The position numbers and the translations under genes are program-made. The notes under the pieces are model-generated. The model saw only the letters and a program-made list of their open reading frames with translations, ran no database searches and was not told the DNA's origin. Of a stretch of 64,000 nt of DNA, positions 20,640 through 31,774 are shown in pieces (within the stretch, counting starts at the first letter, position 1; the number at the start of each line of letters is the position of its first letter). The DNA lies in NCBI GenBank assembly GCA_013407085.1, contig JACCGJ010005397.1:22298-86297 (forward strand), in the 5' to 3' direction. This stretch comes from Atriophallophorus winterbourni. Its lineage: Eukaryota > Platyhelminthes > Trematoda > Plagiorchiida > Microphallidae.

Positions 20640-21880
20640 ATATGTCGGTCAACTCCGCAAATTTTTCGAAAGGCGTCTGGTAATTGTATGTAAACATCTT
20701 ATAAATTATGTGGTGTTATACCATGACAGGTTATCAATAATGCGACTTGTTCAGAGTCGGAATGCTAGCGTTTCTTCGAGGTATCGCATGCTAGTCAGTT
20801 TGAGCAGCATCATTAGTGGATTGCTGGGTCGTACTATCCGCTTACTTGTTCCTGATTATTATCCTGGGCAAGCTCAACCTGACCTTTCGGGGCAGTTTCT
20901 TCTAGGTTCCCATTTACGTTTGATACATTCGGTCAATTCGATTTTCAAGAAAGTTAGCTTTAAAGGAATACGACATTGCACTTTAGTGTTAGTAGAGCGC
21001 GATATCTTCAAGCATTCACGTCTATGGCTTTTTAATACCGGTTGTTCCGGCTAGATGTTTTCACTGGTTGTGAACATGCTGAGAAGATACGACTACAGCA
21101 TCTTCCGTTACGCATCGAAATACAATACTTCTCACATTGTTTTCTCTTCGAGATTTCTTTGGGATGAATACAACATGTAGACTCTGGAAAACCTTTAAAA
21201 AGATAAGCATTTAAGAGTAGGTTTTAACGTCCTCCGCTGATTCCATCGTAATTCCTAAGAGGCGGGGATCGTCTTTGTGAGAAAAATTCTGATAGCGGTT
21301 CAGCAGAACTATTAATGACGAAGTAAATGCGTGCGGTCTCATCGGACTACAGATTTCATAACATTCAACTAAGTCATGTTTTTTTAGCTTTGAACAGCGT
21401 TTACCTGGACTCGGTCACGTTGGTACATATAACACTAAGGTTTAAACCCGCGAATGTTAGTTTATAATGTGAGGCGGTCTTTTAAGAGCTGGTTCTGATG
21501 GGTTCCTTCTTGTTTCCGTTAAGTTGAAGAGTCACTGATCCCGGGAAACACTTACTCGTTTATGTCACCATCTGTGCGTTTATCTGGGCAAATATTGGCC
21601 TGTTGGATTATGATGAATTATATATTGGCTATTTGACAGTAACGTCTAAGTCGAGTAAAGATGGTGCCTTTATGACGTTTTTTATAGTTGATTCCGTGTT
21701 TGTATAATTGAATCCAGTCCATTTAGACGCGTCTCAATTTCATACTCAGGATTTTTCGCCTCTGAGGATGACACTGTTGGTTTGGCATTGCAAAATCGAT
21801 ACCAAATCCGAGGTCACCGATTTGTCACATTTTGCATGCACTTTCAACAAAGAAGCGTAACACGAGACAGATCTCGACGT
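20640..21880 (-). pseudogene. CR1 ORF1 remnant (left copy)
   Basis: Mirror of 40795-42040. On the minus strand, traces of the PHD finger (HAKCDKSVTSDLVSIL) lie near 21830, then LSVICTNV near 21440 and other ORF1 segments. Stops are frequent. The inverted repeat ends inside this PHD region. Confidence 0.65.
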
Positions 21881-22029
21881 TCGAGAACAAAATGTGTTTA
21901 TGAATGCACAAGAAAATATAGCAAGCTTTTTAGCATGAATTTGTTGAGATCACTTATCACGCTACGGAATGCGCTAATCCGTGAGCATCGGTTTGCCAAA
22001 GATGCAGCCATCATTAATAACCCTTAAGA

Positions 22030-22130
22030 ACTCCGCCAGTGTTGTTGGCCTCCGTCGGTCGATGTTGACCATGAATGTACATCACATCGCATGAATTTCA
22101 TGTTTTACAGCTTCTTGAATGACTAAACAC
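22030..22130 (+). repeat. Dispersed repeat copy (5' half of SINE-like unit)
   Basis: gtcggtcgatgttgaccatg and catgttttacagcttcttga match the sequence before the TA run at 12690-12750. Here the TA run and second half are absent. Confidence 0.55.
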
Positions 22131-22539
22131 TCGACCAGTGGCAAATTGAATCATTTTATTTGGTATGAGCATACCAGCGTCTCTACATATATATCACTGT
22201 ATACTTCAATTCACTCTATCGTTCGCTAAAAATGTTTCAAACGTCTATCTGCATTACGTGTATAATGATTGGCCTTTGCCGCGGGACCGGTGACATCGAC
22301 CACGTTCAAAATAATCAAAGGGCGCGAAACGGGGCAGCGAACCACAATACTTGCCTATTCTCGATTTCATTTATCCTTTCTTTTCGAAATTGATTATACT
22401 TCATAACGCATTCACTCCAGGAAATAAATGATGTGTAATACAAGAGTTGCCACGTGAGGCAAGACGAGGGGTTCAATAGACAAATTCGTCGCTAGAACGC
22501 AGTCGTCAGCAAACACCAGTAGGGCTCATCCAAAGGCAT

Positions 22540-22740
22540 GCTAAAATTTTGTACTAAAAATCAGAATGAGCAAGACCACAGTCCTTGGTCAAGTGATTGT
22601 ATCGCCTCTAAACATCACTGTTGAAAACGGTCAACGTGGAACAGTCTATCATTTCATATTACATTGCTTCAACCATTGCGGACAATCAACCCAATACACC
22701 AAACGAACACATGCATTCGTGTAATAAGGAAGTGTCTGAA
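22540..22740 (+). pseudogene. RTE reverse transcriptase scrap
   Basis: Fragments equivalent to ISMRKTKVIVQGTVSPPILT and VYHFTYLGSAIADNLS of the arm RTE can be read with frame changes. No active site remains. Confidence 0.6.
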
Positions 22741-22809
22741 ATCCGCAACGATATCTGAAGGAATTGAGAGCTATATATATATACACTCACCAAACAAATC
22801 GTGAACTAG

Positions 22810-25190
22810 AATTACCCGGCATGTCACATATTCGTTATGACGTCCATCTCCACCGAGGTGTAGCTTTGTATTTAAAACCTTCTGCGCCGTGAGAATACAG
22901 ATACAGACATCGTGTTACGGGAAACAATCTGGTGCTCAGTTCAATTAGCCAATGGCGAAGACAGTGTTTTGGAAGTAGTATATCGCTCAAGCCTTAACAT
23001 GAAACTTACAATCTGGCTATACGCGACAAAATGTTCATGGTTGTATGACACTAGTGGATAAATCTGGCTTTACAAACCTGTTGAATCACATGTGTACAAA
23101 CACGCACAATGGGGTTAAACCCAGAAACACGAACAAAAATGCCCATCTGCATGCGTTTCACACACAAAATCATGGTCATATCTAATTGAGATCAAGTTTT
23201 CGTACCACACTTATCTAACGACGGCAGAAAAACACAACTTGTTTATCATTCTTAGAGTGTTAGACATTCTGCATAGATTGGATCACCTACTTGAACACCC
23301 GCTCCATCGACAAGATGCACGCAGTAGCCGATGTCATGGGTACAATTTAATTATTCCACACTCAAGATCACATTGTAGAAGGGTCTTCTATGATTTTGGT
23401 GTTTGTTTTATATGGAACTCTCTGTCCCCACATATCAGTTGTGCATCAAGCCTGAGCATGTTCAATGCTAATGTTAAGAATTATGTGTTGACCAAATCCA
23501 ACATTGCACAAGAATACATAAGCTCAGAATTCAGAACTCAGAAACTGAGAAAATTTTATGGTAGAAAAAACAGTAAGCTTAACAATAACCAAGGTATATG
23601 GAATATATAAAAATATATATAAAATAACTCCAACATTAATAGGGACAGTCACATACCGCATGGTTCATCATAAACTCATCGAGTTTGGAAGCGAAAACCT
23701 CAACAGATTCTGATCGTGTGGTTTCTTCAGGCAAATAGTTCCAAGTGAAACAAATTCTTACCGAGAAAAAATTACGACGAATATCCAATCGAGAATGCGG
23801 AATGCTTAAAGCCTTTGAATGTGTCCGTGTTCGAGTAAGGCCATTGGGATTTAGCAAGTGTTTAAGGGGATGGTTTTCAGTATGCAGGATTTTGAATATC
23901 AACAGGAGGTCACTACGTATCCGTCGTTGGGTAAAATCGTGTAGGTTTAGTTTTAACATTCGTTCTGTGAAAGGCAAATTTCTGTAAGGGGTGACCAACT
24001 TTGTAGCACGTTGATAAATCCAGTCGAGTAGTTCGATGTCCTTCCTCAGCCATGGTGCCCAGGCTTGGATGGAATATTCCATAACAAGACTTATATACGT
24101 GTTAATTACCCGGGGTAGGGTATCGGGCGTAAAAATCCGGAATATTCTTTTGAGAAGACTCAAGATACGGCAAGCTTTATTGTACACCATTCGGCAATGA
24201 TGTCCAGACTTAAGGTTAAACGAAACCCATATACCGAGATCTTTTTCTGCGGTGGTCCAGACGAGATCTTGCGTGCCAAGCTGATACGTGTGTTGTAGAG
24301 ATTTTCCAAGCTGCAGCATTTTACATTTCGCAGGGTTAAATGGTAACTCATTTAACTGGGACCAACGAAATAAGGTGCACAGAGCCCGTTGTAATGCCAT
24401 ACAGTCATTAACAGACCTTACACGTTTCGATATTGTAATATCATCGGCAAATAGTATCAAGTTGCATCCAATATCCTCTACTATATCGTTCATATAAACC
24501 AAGAATAGAAGAAGTCCAAGCACCGAGCCTTGCGGAACTCCACTCGTGACGTCTATTTTTCTAGATAAGGTGCTACCAACGCGAACTTGGACGTGTCTAT
24601 CAGTAAGATAGTCCCTTATCCAATTCATTAATATTCCCGTTATTCCATAGGATTCTAACTTTTTAATTAGGATGTCATGGTTGACTCTATCGAAAGCTTT
24701 GGAAATATCGATGTATGAAGCATGTACAGCCTCACCTTCGTCTAGTGCCTTGGTCCAATCCTCGAACGTTGTAAGAAGGTTAGATGAACAACAACGACCC
24801 CTCCGAAAACTGTGTTGTGCTGCGGTCAAAATATTTTGCTTTTCAAAATGTTCTCTTATGCGCGCAGTCACAATGCGTACCATTAATTTGGAGATCACCG
24901 GAAGTAAAGTTACCGGTCTATATTTTGCTGTGTCTGAACGGCTACCGCCTTTATAAATAGGAGTTATCATCCCTGCTTTCCATTGCGGTGGTATTTTTCC
25001 TTCATTTAAGCTGAGATTGGATATGCGAGTGAGAGGAGCAGGCAAAGCAACGCGACACCTGCGAAGTACAGCGGGGGTAATTTCTGACTCTCCGTATTGA
25101 TAAAATATTTGTTTTATTAATATACATTCCCTATATGCTTTCGTCTATGAAGTATTTGGTTTTTGGAGCATTAAAACTTTAAATATAAAT
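22810..25190 (+). mobile_element. CR1 fragment split by another CR1
   Basis: The plus-strand pieces are an EN scrap near 22940 (ETIWCSVQLANGED, split over frames), the C-terminal RT part at 23239-23530 (LLEHPLHRQDARSSRCHGYN, CFIWNSLSPHISC), and the 3' UTR at about 25083-25190. All resemble the central CR1: its 3' UTR at 33869-33985 aligns with 25083-25190. The unrelated 23541-25082 between coding end and UTR is a later insertion on the other strand. Confidence 0.75.
23636..25045 (-). CDS. CR1 reverse transcriptase, 5'-truncated, open frame
   Basis: 469 uninterrupted codons, and the frame is also open a little upstream, to about 25082. RT blocks: MITPIYKGGSRSDTAKYRPV, ASYIDISKAFDRVNHD, DVTSGVPQGSVLGLLLFLVY, active site FADDITI near residue 200, then LGKSLQ, KDLGIWVSFNLKSGHHC, the thumb YISLVMEYSIQAWAPWLRKD, and the C-terminal CFTWNYLPEETTRSESVEVF. 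ORF1, EN and the RT start are missing, as expected for a 5'-truncated insertion by target-primed reverse transcription. The clean frame marks it as one of the youngest insertions here. It lies inside the plus-strand CR1 fragment. Confidence 0.88.
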   Translation of the reverse strand: MPAPLTRISNLSLNEGKIPPQWKAGMITPIYKGGSRSDTAKYRPVTLLPVISKLMVRIVTARIREHFEKQNILTAAQHSFRRGRCCSSNLLTTFEDWTKALDEGEAVHASYIDISKAFDRVNHDILIKKLESYGITGILMNWIRDYLTDRHVQVRVGSTLSRKIDVTSGVPQGSVLGLLLFLVYMNDIVEDIGCNLILFADDITISKRVRSVNDCMALQRALCTLFRWSQLNELPFNPAKCKMLQLGKSLQHTYQLGTQDLVWTTAEKDLGIWVSFNLKSGHHCRMVYNKACRILSLLKRIFRIFTPDTLPRVINTYISLVMEYSIQAWAPWLRKDIELLDWIYQRATKLVTPYRNLPFTERMLKLNLHDFTQRRIRSDLLLIFKILHTENHPLKHLLNPNGLTRTRTHSKALSIPHSRLDIRRNFFSVRICFTWNYLPEETTRSESVEVFASKLDEFMMNHAVCDCPY

Positions 25191-26480
25191 TACCGTGAAT
25201 AATGTGTAAGCCGCTTGATCACTGCCAATATTTTGGTTGTCCAGAAGATTTCGTTACAGCCACCCTCAGCGAATTGCGCATTATCTAGCGGCGAATGATG
25301 TATCCCTATATGTTATGGTCCTCGTTCTGTCAACAAGGGATCTCTATCATAACCGCATATAATTTTGATGCCCAACATTGTTTTAGGCGACAAAACAGTT
25401 CCCTTCGGTGAGAACAATTTCCCCGTGAGCGCTCACAACGATAGCCATTAAACACGTTTTCACATTTTCAAGCAGGTTCAACTGCGCGTGTTTATTTCTC
25501 GTGGATTTGATAAAGTTTTCGTAGCTCATTTTGACCATTACCGTTACTGCATTGTACCGTGAACTAACAAACGGTACGACACAACGAGGTATTCTCCAGG
25601 GTTAAGAGATTTGATAAGAGTCGTGAATTATATCCACAAGACTAAATATCATTAGCATATCACGATCAATTAGCACAGATTTAAGAACCGGTTGTCAAGG
25701 AGGAATAGCATGACTGATGCAGACATGAATTGTCAAACAAAAGAAAATTAAAGCGTGCATCACATTGTCATGAATGCAGTCGTTTAGAGCAGATACTAGG
25801 TGACGGGTTCACCAATCAAAAGCTACGGTTATAGTAAAAATCGAGAGATTTTCAATTGTAAAAGTCGAACGATCGCAAATATTTTTCAATAAAATACTAC
25901 ACCGGTTTTCAATGCGTTTGCAACGGGCAGGTTTTGATGCAGTTCAGTCGCTGTTAACCTCGCTGTTTTCGATCATAAATTGTTTAGCTCCTAGTTTGGC
26001 CAGGTTATAATAATAATTTATTCTTGGTGAACCAAGGCATAAAATACATGATCAAATTTTCATAAATTTATTGCAAAATAATGGGATTAAATTATTGGAA
26101 GAACTTTAAAATGCGAAATGATTTATGTTTGTTTCGAAATTGGAAATGGTAGGCTTGTAGCGGTTCATCCAGCGGAGATTTCACCACAGTGTCGAGCAAC
26201 GCGCCATGCGGTCGAATTATTTTGAGCTCCTGATTATCAGGATATACTGTTCTTAAACTTACACTTACGTGGATACATTATACGTTGTTGGACTCCTCTC
26301 GAACTCAGCTTTCTGGATATACCACTCTCGCAGTGGTATTCGATAATACGAGCAAATTCGGATTTATCGTGATTTTCCCATATTGGATCTACGCGTGCAA
26401 CTCTGTTAATACGCTTCAAGTCCTCAAATGGATTAACGTCATCGGAAAGATCTTATTCTTCGCCGTCGACTGGTTATATA
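25191..26480. other. No gene recognised
   Basis: About 1.3 kb with no readable transposon motif, splice-bounded exon or RNA gene. It may be the target DNA into which the surrounding CR1 copies inserted. Confidence 0.5.
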
Positions 26481-26499
26481 TTCAACGTCGTGAGAGCAA

Positions 26500-26633
26500 C
26501 TACCGAAGCGCATCGCTGGAATCAATTCTGACTTTGTTCTTATTATTGAGCAACGCTTTTCGTCGCGCTCACCATATTCATCATCGATCGCTCGACGGAA
26601 CCACTGCCTGCGCACACACACTGCTGAAACAGT
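26500..26633 (+). mobile_element. 5' part of the central CR1, cut off by the RTE insertion
   Basis: tcatcatcgatcgctcgac and aaccactgcctgcgcacaca correspond to 40655-40705, just upstream of the PHD-finger frame of the arm CR1. The element resumes at 30389 after the RTE. The 7-base AAACAGT at 26627-26633 is repeated at 30389-30395. Confidence 0.7.
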
Positions 26634-26791
26634 CTATATATATATTTACACAATCATTTAAAAATGAAAAAGTGCCACCCGGCAATGCACGAGAAAAAGA
26701 AAGAAAGAAAAAAAAGTACAATATGAGGGGGAATTTTTTTTTGTCCATTGTTCCACATGTCGATTTTTTCATTTTTTTGTTTTTATATTTT

Positions 26792-27410
26792 TTACAAAGT
26801 TGAGGGGGGAACACAAAATAGAATGCACTCTCTCCACTGTTGCCGGTTCTCAGCCATCGTCGACAGCGTGTCAAGCCACAGACACTCACTATCCCTTGGA
26901 CCCCACCCAGGAAGCCGAGTTCGTCCGACCCGAGCTAAACCCGACGTCAAGCGTTTTAAGGCCTTCTTCCAGGTCAGCGGTTGTCCACCTGAACACCGCC
27001 GCCAGCCTGGGCCAACAGACACACGCAGCGCGCGGAAGGGTAGGCGCTCAGGCTTCATTCTCAAGACATGCCCTAGCCAGCGGAGACGGGAACGGTCGAT
27101 CAGGTCTCGTAGCATCAGGCTGTCCCCACCTAGAACACGGTGCCTCACTTCAACGTTGCGAGTGCGGTGTTGCCACCACACTCGTGCAAGCCTCCGTAAA
27201 CATCGATGTTCAAACACCTCCAAGCGCCGGAGCTCCTCTGCGCGAACTGCCCAGCTCTCGCACCCGTAAAGCAAGACCGACCTGACTGAGGCCAGGTAAA
27301 CTCTCCCCTTGAGTCTCAAACTCACGTCAGACCGCTTCCAGAGATGACCTAGACTAGTGAACGCGAAGCGAGCTCTCGCAATGCGAGAGCCGATCTCACT
27401 TTCCAGCCCT
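26792..27410 (-). pseudogene. RTE ORF, C-terminal part after the frameshift
   Basis: Continues the upstream ORF in another frame: SLRLKGRVYLASVRSVLLYG, WAVRAEELRRLEVFEHRCLR, WWQHRTRNVEVRHRVLGG, LRWLGHVLRM, down to a stop at 26792. This is the usual C-terminal domain of RTE proteins. No stop interrupts it. With the frameshift as the only lesion, the copy is young or the deletion is a sequencing error in a run of G. Confidence 0.88.
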
Positions 27411-29958
27411 CCTCCGCCGTGATGCAGCTACCAAGATAGGTGAACTGTTCCACACAGTCCAGACTGAGGTCATCGACCGTCAGAGTGGGCTGCAACCCCT
27501 CCCAATCTTGAAGAAGAACCTTACACTTAGTTGGAGCTAAGTGCAATCCGTACCTAGACGCCTCCAATGCTAGCTGGTTCAGGGCATTCTGTAGGAACAC
27601 CGGATCATCACCAAGCAAAGCAATGTCATCGGCATAATCAAGGTCAGTGACACGGTTACCTGGAAGTAGCTCGATCCCACCCTCAGTGAAGCTACGGAGA
27701 GCATTCTGGAGGACATCCTCGATCGCAAAGTTGAACAAGAATGGGGACAGCGGACAGCCCTGGCGCACGCCACTGGTTGTGGGGAACGCCGGCGATAGGC
27801 TGCCGTAGACCCTGACCCTCCCTGAAGAATGAGAATAGAGCTCCTTCAAGATGGCGACATACTTAGGAGGGATGCCACTCCTAAGCAAGCAGTTCCAAAG
27901 AGTAGTTCTGTCCACCGAGTCGAACGCGGCCCGGATGTCCAGAAAAGCTACGATGGTTGGTCGCCGGTACAGGTGTCTGTGCTCTAATAACTGTCGCAGG
28001 ACAAAAAGCTGATCCACGCATCCTCGCCCCGGGCGGAATCCAGCCTGTTCCTCACGGCAACGTAACTCCCGAATGGGCGATAGCCGACGAAGGAGGATGG
28101 AAACCAGGAGTTTAGACGCGACAGGAGTCAGGGATATCCCACGATGATTGGAACACAGATTCCGTGCGCCCTTCTTAAAGATTGGGATAACCGTCGATTC
28201 ACCCCATGACGCCGGGACCCGCTCCTCAGCCCATACTTTGGTAAACAAATCTCGTAACTCCGCTGCCACAAGATCACCTCCCTCCTTAAACAAAATCGGG
28301 TGGAGGTCGTCAGGACCAGGTGACTTGTGGCGCTTCAGTGCTCGAATTACATCTCTCACCTCCTGGAGATCAGGAGCGGCTAAGGAAACGGGCCAAGGCG
28401 TGCAAATCGGTGTCTCAGGCGGCGAGGTCGGAGGAGGTGGCTGGCTGAACTGAGCACCAAAGTGCTCAGCCCATCGTTCTAAGCGTCTACTAAGATTGGT
28501 GATCAGCGAGCCGTCAGTTTCGCAAATAGTCTCGCTCACTGTATTCAGTTTCGAACCAGTAGATCTAATTAACTGAAACAATTTGCGAGTATTGCCCGAT
28601 GCGGCTGCAACCTCCATCTCACAAGCACGTTGCGTCCACCAGAACTCGCGGTCATTCCTTAAGCTGGCCTTTAGGCGGGTATTGAATTCTCTCCGAGCAC
28701 GGTTGTGTTCAGTGCCGGTGGGTAGAGTTCTACGGTGATCGATTAAAGCAAGTGACTGGGCCGAGATCCAAGAGCGTGGCAAAGCGCGGGTTGGTTGACA
28801 GCTTTCTGAAGTAGCACAGGACAGTGCTGTCCGAACGAAGTTCCAGTGCTGCTCAACATCAGACGGGGGTGCTTCTGCGAGCTCCCTGGTCAATGCATGA
28901 TGGAACTGGGTTCTGACAGCGGGGAGCATCAAAGAGGCGGTGTCTACATGAGTTCGTCTTGCGCGTGCCTTACCCCCAAATTGGAAGTTGACTGTCGCAC
29001 AGACTAGCGCATGGTCTGAGTCCACACTGGTGGTCCAGTATGAACGACAATCCTTGATGCTACCACGCCACCTGTAGCTAATAGCAATGTGGTCAATTTG
29101 AGACCAGACGTGCTGTGATGGTGAGCGCCATGTGGCCATTCGACGCTGGGAACGCCGAAATGCCGTACTGGAGAGATAGAGGCGGTGATCGCCACAGAAT
29201 GTGAGCAATCGTTCTCCGTTATCTGAACGCCCGCCATCCAGCCCATACTGACCTCCTAGGTGGCGCTCGTATTCAGACAGGCGACCAACACGAGCGTTGA
29301 GATCTCCTGCCATGATTACGACATCTGTCCTGCGTGCCTTGCGAAACAAACTATGCAACTTCTCATAGAAGTTGTCCTTACTGAGATCCACACTACAGTC
29401 CGTTGGAGCGTAGGCAGAAATCACAAACAAATCCCTCCGCGTTTCGCGCCGCCTGTTCACCCGACAGTGGCCACGAAATCGTGCACCGCACAGTCTGCTG
29501 TCAACGGGAATCCACTCTAAGAGTGATTGCTCAGCACGGGAACTGAGCGCGATACCGACGCCAGCCAATCCGGCAGAGGAAGCATCCGGGTCACTAGAGA
29601 GGCGCAGGTGGAATCTGCTGTCTGGTTCAGCTGGTGAGACCAACTGACAGACTTCGCTTGTGTCACGGAAACGGGTTTCCGATAAGCAGCAGATATCAAT
29701 GCCTAACGTCTCAAGCGTTCGTGCAAGGCCGGCCTGTTGTCCCGGTTGTAGCAAGGTCCGAACGTTAAACGAAGCTAACCTAAATGAAACCCGCGGGCGT
29801 AGAAGAGTTGCAGCAATCGACGGCTGTCTAGACGGCATGAGTCGTACATCAGGTAGAGAGAGCGAATCGGGGATGGTAACATGTGGAGAAGAAGCAATAG
29901 GAGCAATAGAAGCAATAGAGGAGATGGAGGTAGGAATTTCTAGTGCTATCATTGTCAT
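27349..29958 (-). pseudogene. RTE endonuclease/reverse transcriptase ORF, N-terminal 869 codons
   Basis: The EN domain starts at about residue 58 (RLASFNVRTL), with LSETRF (catalytic Glu), MAGDLNARVG and VDSDHALVCA near residue 313. A linker follows, then RT from about residue 540: KSPGPDDLHPILFKEG, IPIFKKGARNLCSNHRGISL, AFLDIRAAFDSVDR, SGVRQGCPLSPFLFNFAIED and the active site YADDIALL near residue 775. All catalytic residues are present. After CITAE near residue 843 the frame shifts by a one-base deletion in a G-rich run, and the true continuation is at 26792-27325. In this clade the protein makes both the target nick and the cDNA. Confidence 0.9.
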
Positions 29959-30388
29959 TGTTTGGGTGTGGGCGTGATACTACCCGGTTGCCCAGGCCGA
30001 AGTAGAGGAGTTGATCTTGAGGACTCCCACCTCAAGCCTTTGGCCCGAAAGCCTAACCCGCAAGGCAGCGGAGCGAGATTAAGGATCGCACCTATCGGGG
30101 CCGGATACTGTAGGTACAGTTCACAAGCCATTCGCGAGGTAGAGACCAAGCAGGGACTCCCGACATCATCCCAACCAGTCGAGCCGGTGATCCTTGCGGA
30201 TTCATACGCCTCTTCTGGTATACAATGTCCGCGAGGGACAAGGAGACTGTGTTTGTCTGGCTTCTCACCATTGACCAACCTGGTATGAGTAACTCTGAAG
30301 ATGCCACGAAGACATCACCCAGTATAGCTCAATGGATCATCGAGGCACGCAAGCCGCTGCCACCACGTCAAGGTCCAGTCGCGGCGCA
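29959..30388 (-). promoter_or_regulatory. RTE 5' leader
   Basis: GC-richer than its surroundings, between the first ATG of the RTE ORF and the flanking duplication. It is expected to hold the internal promoter of the element (family knowledge; no specific box was identified). Its complement happens to be open and is fused to the CR1 ORF1 frame on the plus strand. A short cccgcaaggcagcgga is shared with 38229-38244. Confidence 0.55.
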
Positions 30389-30395
30389 AAACAGT

Positions 30396-31691
30396 ACTGC
30401 ACACAACCCTGACCGGATGACCCCGAAACGAAAACAAAGCGCACCGGGCTGCATGTGTGCAGTTTGCCGAAAGTCGGTAAGTCCTAAGGCAAAGTCTGTC
30501 ACGTGTTACGATTGTTTGTTAAAAGTTCATGCTAAATGCGACAAATCGCTGACCTCGGATTTAGTATCGATTATTAATGGAGATGATTGCCCTGGTGTTT
30601 GTTATGTTTGTCTGGTTTGCAAGGCCAAATCAACACCGTCAGCCTCGGCGACGAAAACCCCTGAATATGATATTGAGACGCGTCTAAATGGAATGGAATC
30701 CAGTATACAAAAACTAAATGAACTGATAATAAACGTTATAAAGACACCGTCGTTACCCGTCGTTACTGCCGAAGAGCCGGTAGATAATCCATCATACTCA
30801 ACTTTACCACCAAACCAATCAATGGAAAAGGTTGAATTCTTGCAGCACAGCACCCAGCAGAGTGTTAAAAGCGTCTTAAAACCGAAAACGTTCACATCGA
30901 AGGCCCCATTAGCGAAAGTTGCCTTGAAAGGAATTTCTCTTAGTGTTATCTGCACCAACGTGCCAGAGTCGACTGAGGCGCTATTTTCGAATAGACATCA
31001 GAATGAGTTGGCTGAATGGTTGAAACTGTGCACTCGCATGAATCTCAAAGCGATCCACCCGGTTTCGTTGATTCGCTTGAGTCGTCCTCCCAAAGCGCTA
31101 CACCAAGATAAGCCGCGGTTGCTCAAGGTAGTAGTGCAAAATGAGAAGGACTTAGAAGATGTACTTCTGTCGACATACTTGCTACGAGACGACATGGAAA
31201 ATACATCTCGTGTATTTGTTGATGTGCCCTGGTCGGAACGGGCAAAATCGCCACTGAAAGGTAACCAAAATAAAGCAAACGATCGCAACAAGCGCACCCT
31301 TATTCTGTTAAATGTCCCAGAAGATGCCACCGGTTCAGATACAAAGTGTAAATCCAACCACGACCTACAACAGTGGAGATTTATCAGTAATGCTATCCAA
31401 ACCACCAATGTAACGGTTATCGATACGTTCCGAATCCCAAAGTCATCGAATTACGAAGGTAATGGTCCACGACCCCTTAAACTGACACTTTTGACCACCA
31501 CTATGGTGAACACCGTGCTTAACAACTGGAAACAGTATCGATACAAAGTTCCACGAGAGATCAAAATTGTCGGTAAACACCTGAAAACCTGCTCTATCGT
31601 GGAAGTTGCCGGACCCGTTGGTACTGAGCACAGTGATGCCGGGACTCCTGCTCCAAAAACGGATGTCGACCGACTCTATCGGAGTCGGTGA
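30396..31691 (+). pseudogene. CR1 ORF1 with PHD finger (N-terminus lost to RTE insertion)
   Basis: An open frame runs from 30225 to 31691, but everything before 30396 is antisense RTE leader, so the natural start is lost. The finger CAVCRKSVSPKAKSVTCYDC, HAKCDKS, CPGVCYVCLVC lies at 30453-30627. The second half has LSVICTNVPESTEALFSNRH, PRLLKVVVQNEKDLEDVLLS, RTLILLNVPED and a basic C-terminus. ORF1 proteins of this clade bind RNA. The body is free of stops, so it was hit by the RTE while still young. Confidence 0.85.
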
Positions 31692-31774
31692 TGTAATATA
31701 CCCATTAACACGAGGCCCACCATCTTTGACACGTACTCAACTTACATGCTCAAATACTCATCATCCAACACTTT

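Larger units (their letters stand above)
1..21880. repeat. Left arm of a giant inverted repeat
   Basis: The whole interval is found again in reverse complement at 40795-62747. For example, a 133-codon reading frame at 748-1149 (minus) recurs exactly at 61599-62000 (plus), and a 178-codon CR1 frame at 14079-14615 recurs at 48260-48796. The match stops at 21880: the shared cgacgt is followed by unrelated sequence. The outer limit lies off the window, because base 1 still pairs with 62747. Differences include a deletion of about 240 bases near 6247, an extra unit of about 370 bases at 12750-13130, and many substitutions concentrated in certain blocks. Confidence 0.95.
26634..30388 (-). mobile_element. 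RTE-clade retrotransposon, near full length
   Basis: A 3.75-kb insertion in minus orientation with a perfect 7-bp flanking duplication AAACAGT (26627-26633 and 30389-30395). From 5' to 3' on the minus strand: a leader of about 430 bases (30388-29959), a single ORF of endonuclease plus reverse transcriptase with one frameshift near 27415, and an A/T-rich 3' tail (about 26800-26634). Nothing appears missing. The host site is the beginning of ORF1 of the central CR1, so this insertion is younger than that CR1. Confidence 0.88.

Noticed and set aside
20632..21054. 140-codon plus-strand frame
   Set aside because: Antisense to a CR1 ORF1 remnant; its mirror in the right arm is not open to the same extent and no family fits.
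23745..24956. Plus-strand frames over the nested CR1
   Set aside because: Shadows of the 469-codon RT frame on the opposite strand.
26285..26803. 172-codon frame across the CR1/RTE junction
   Set aside because: Crosses the insertion boundary and the A/T tail of the RTE; no conserved motif.
30225..30395. Start codons of the 488-codon plus-strand frame taken as the true ORF1 start
   Set aside because: This part is the complement of the RTE leader; CR1 sequence resumes only after the AAACAGT duplication.
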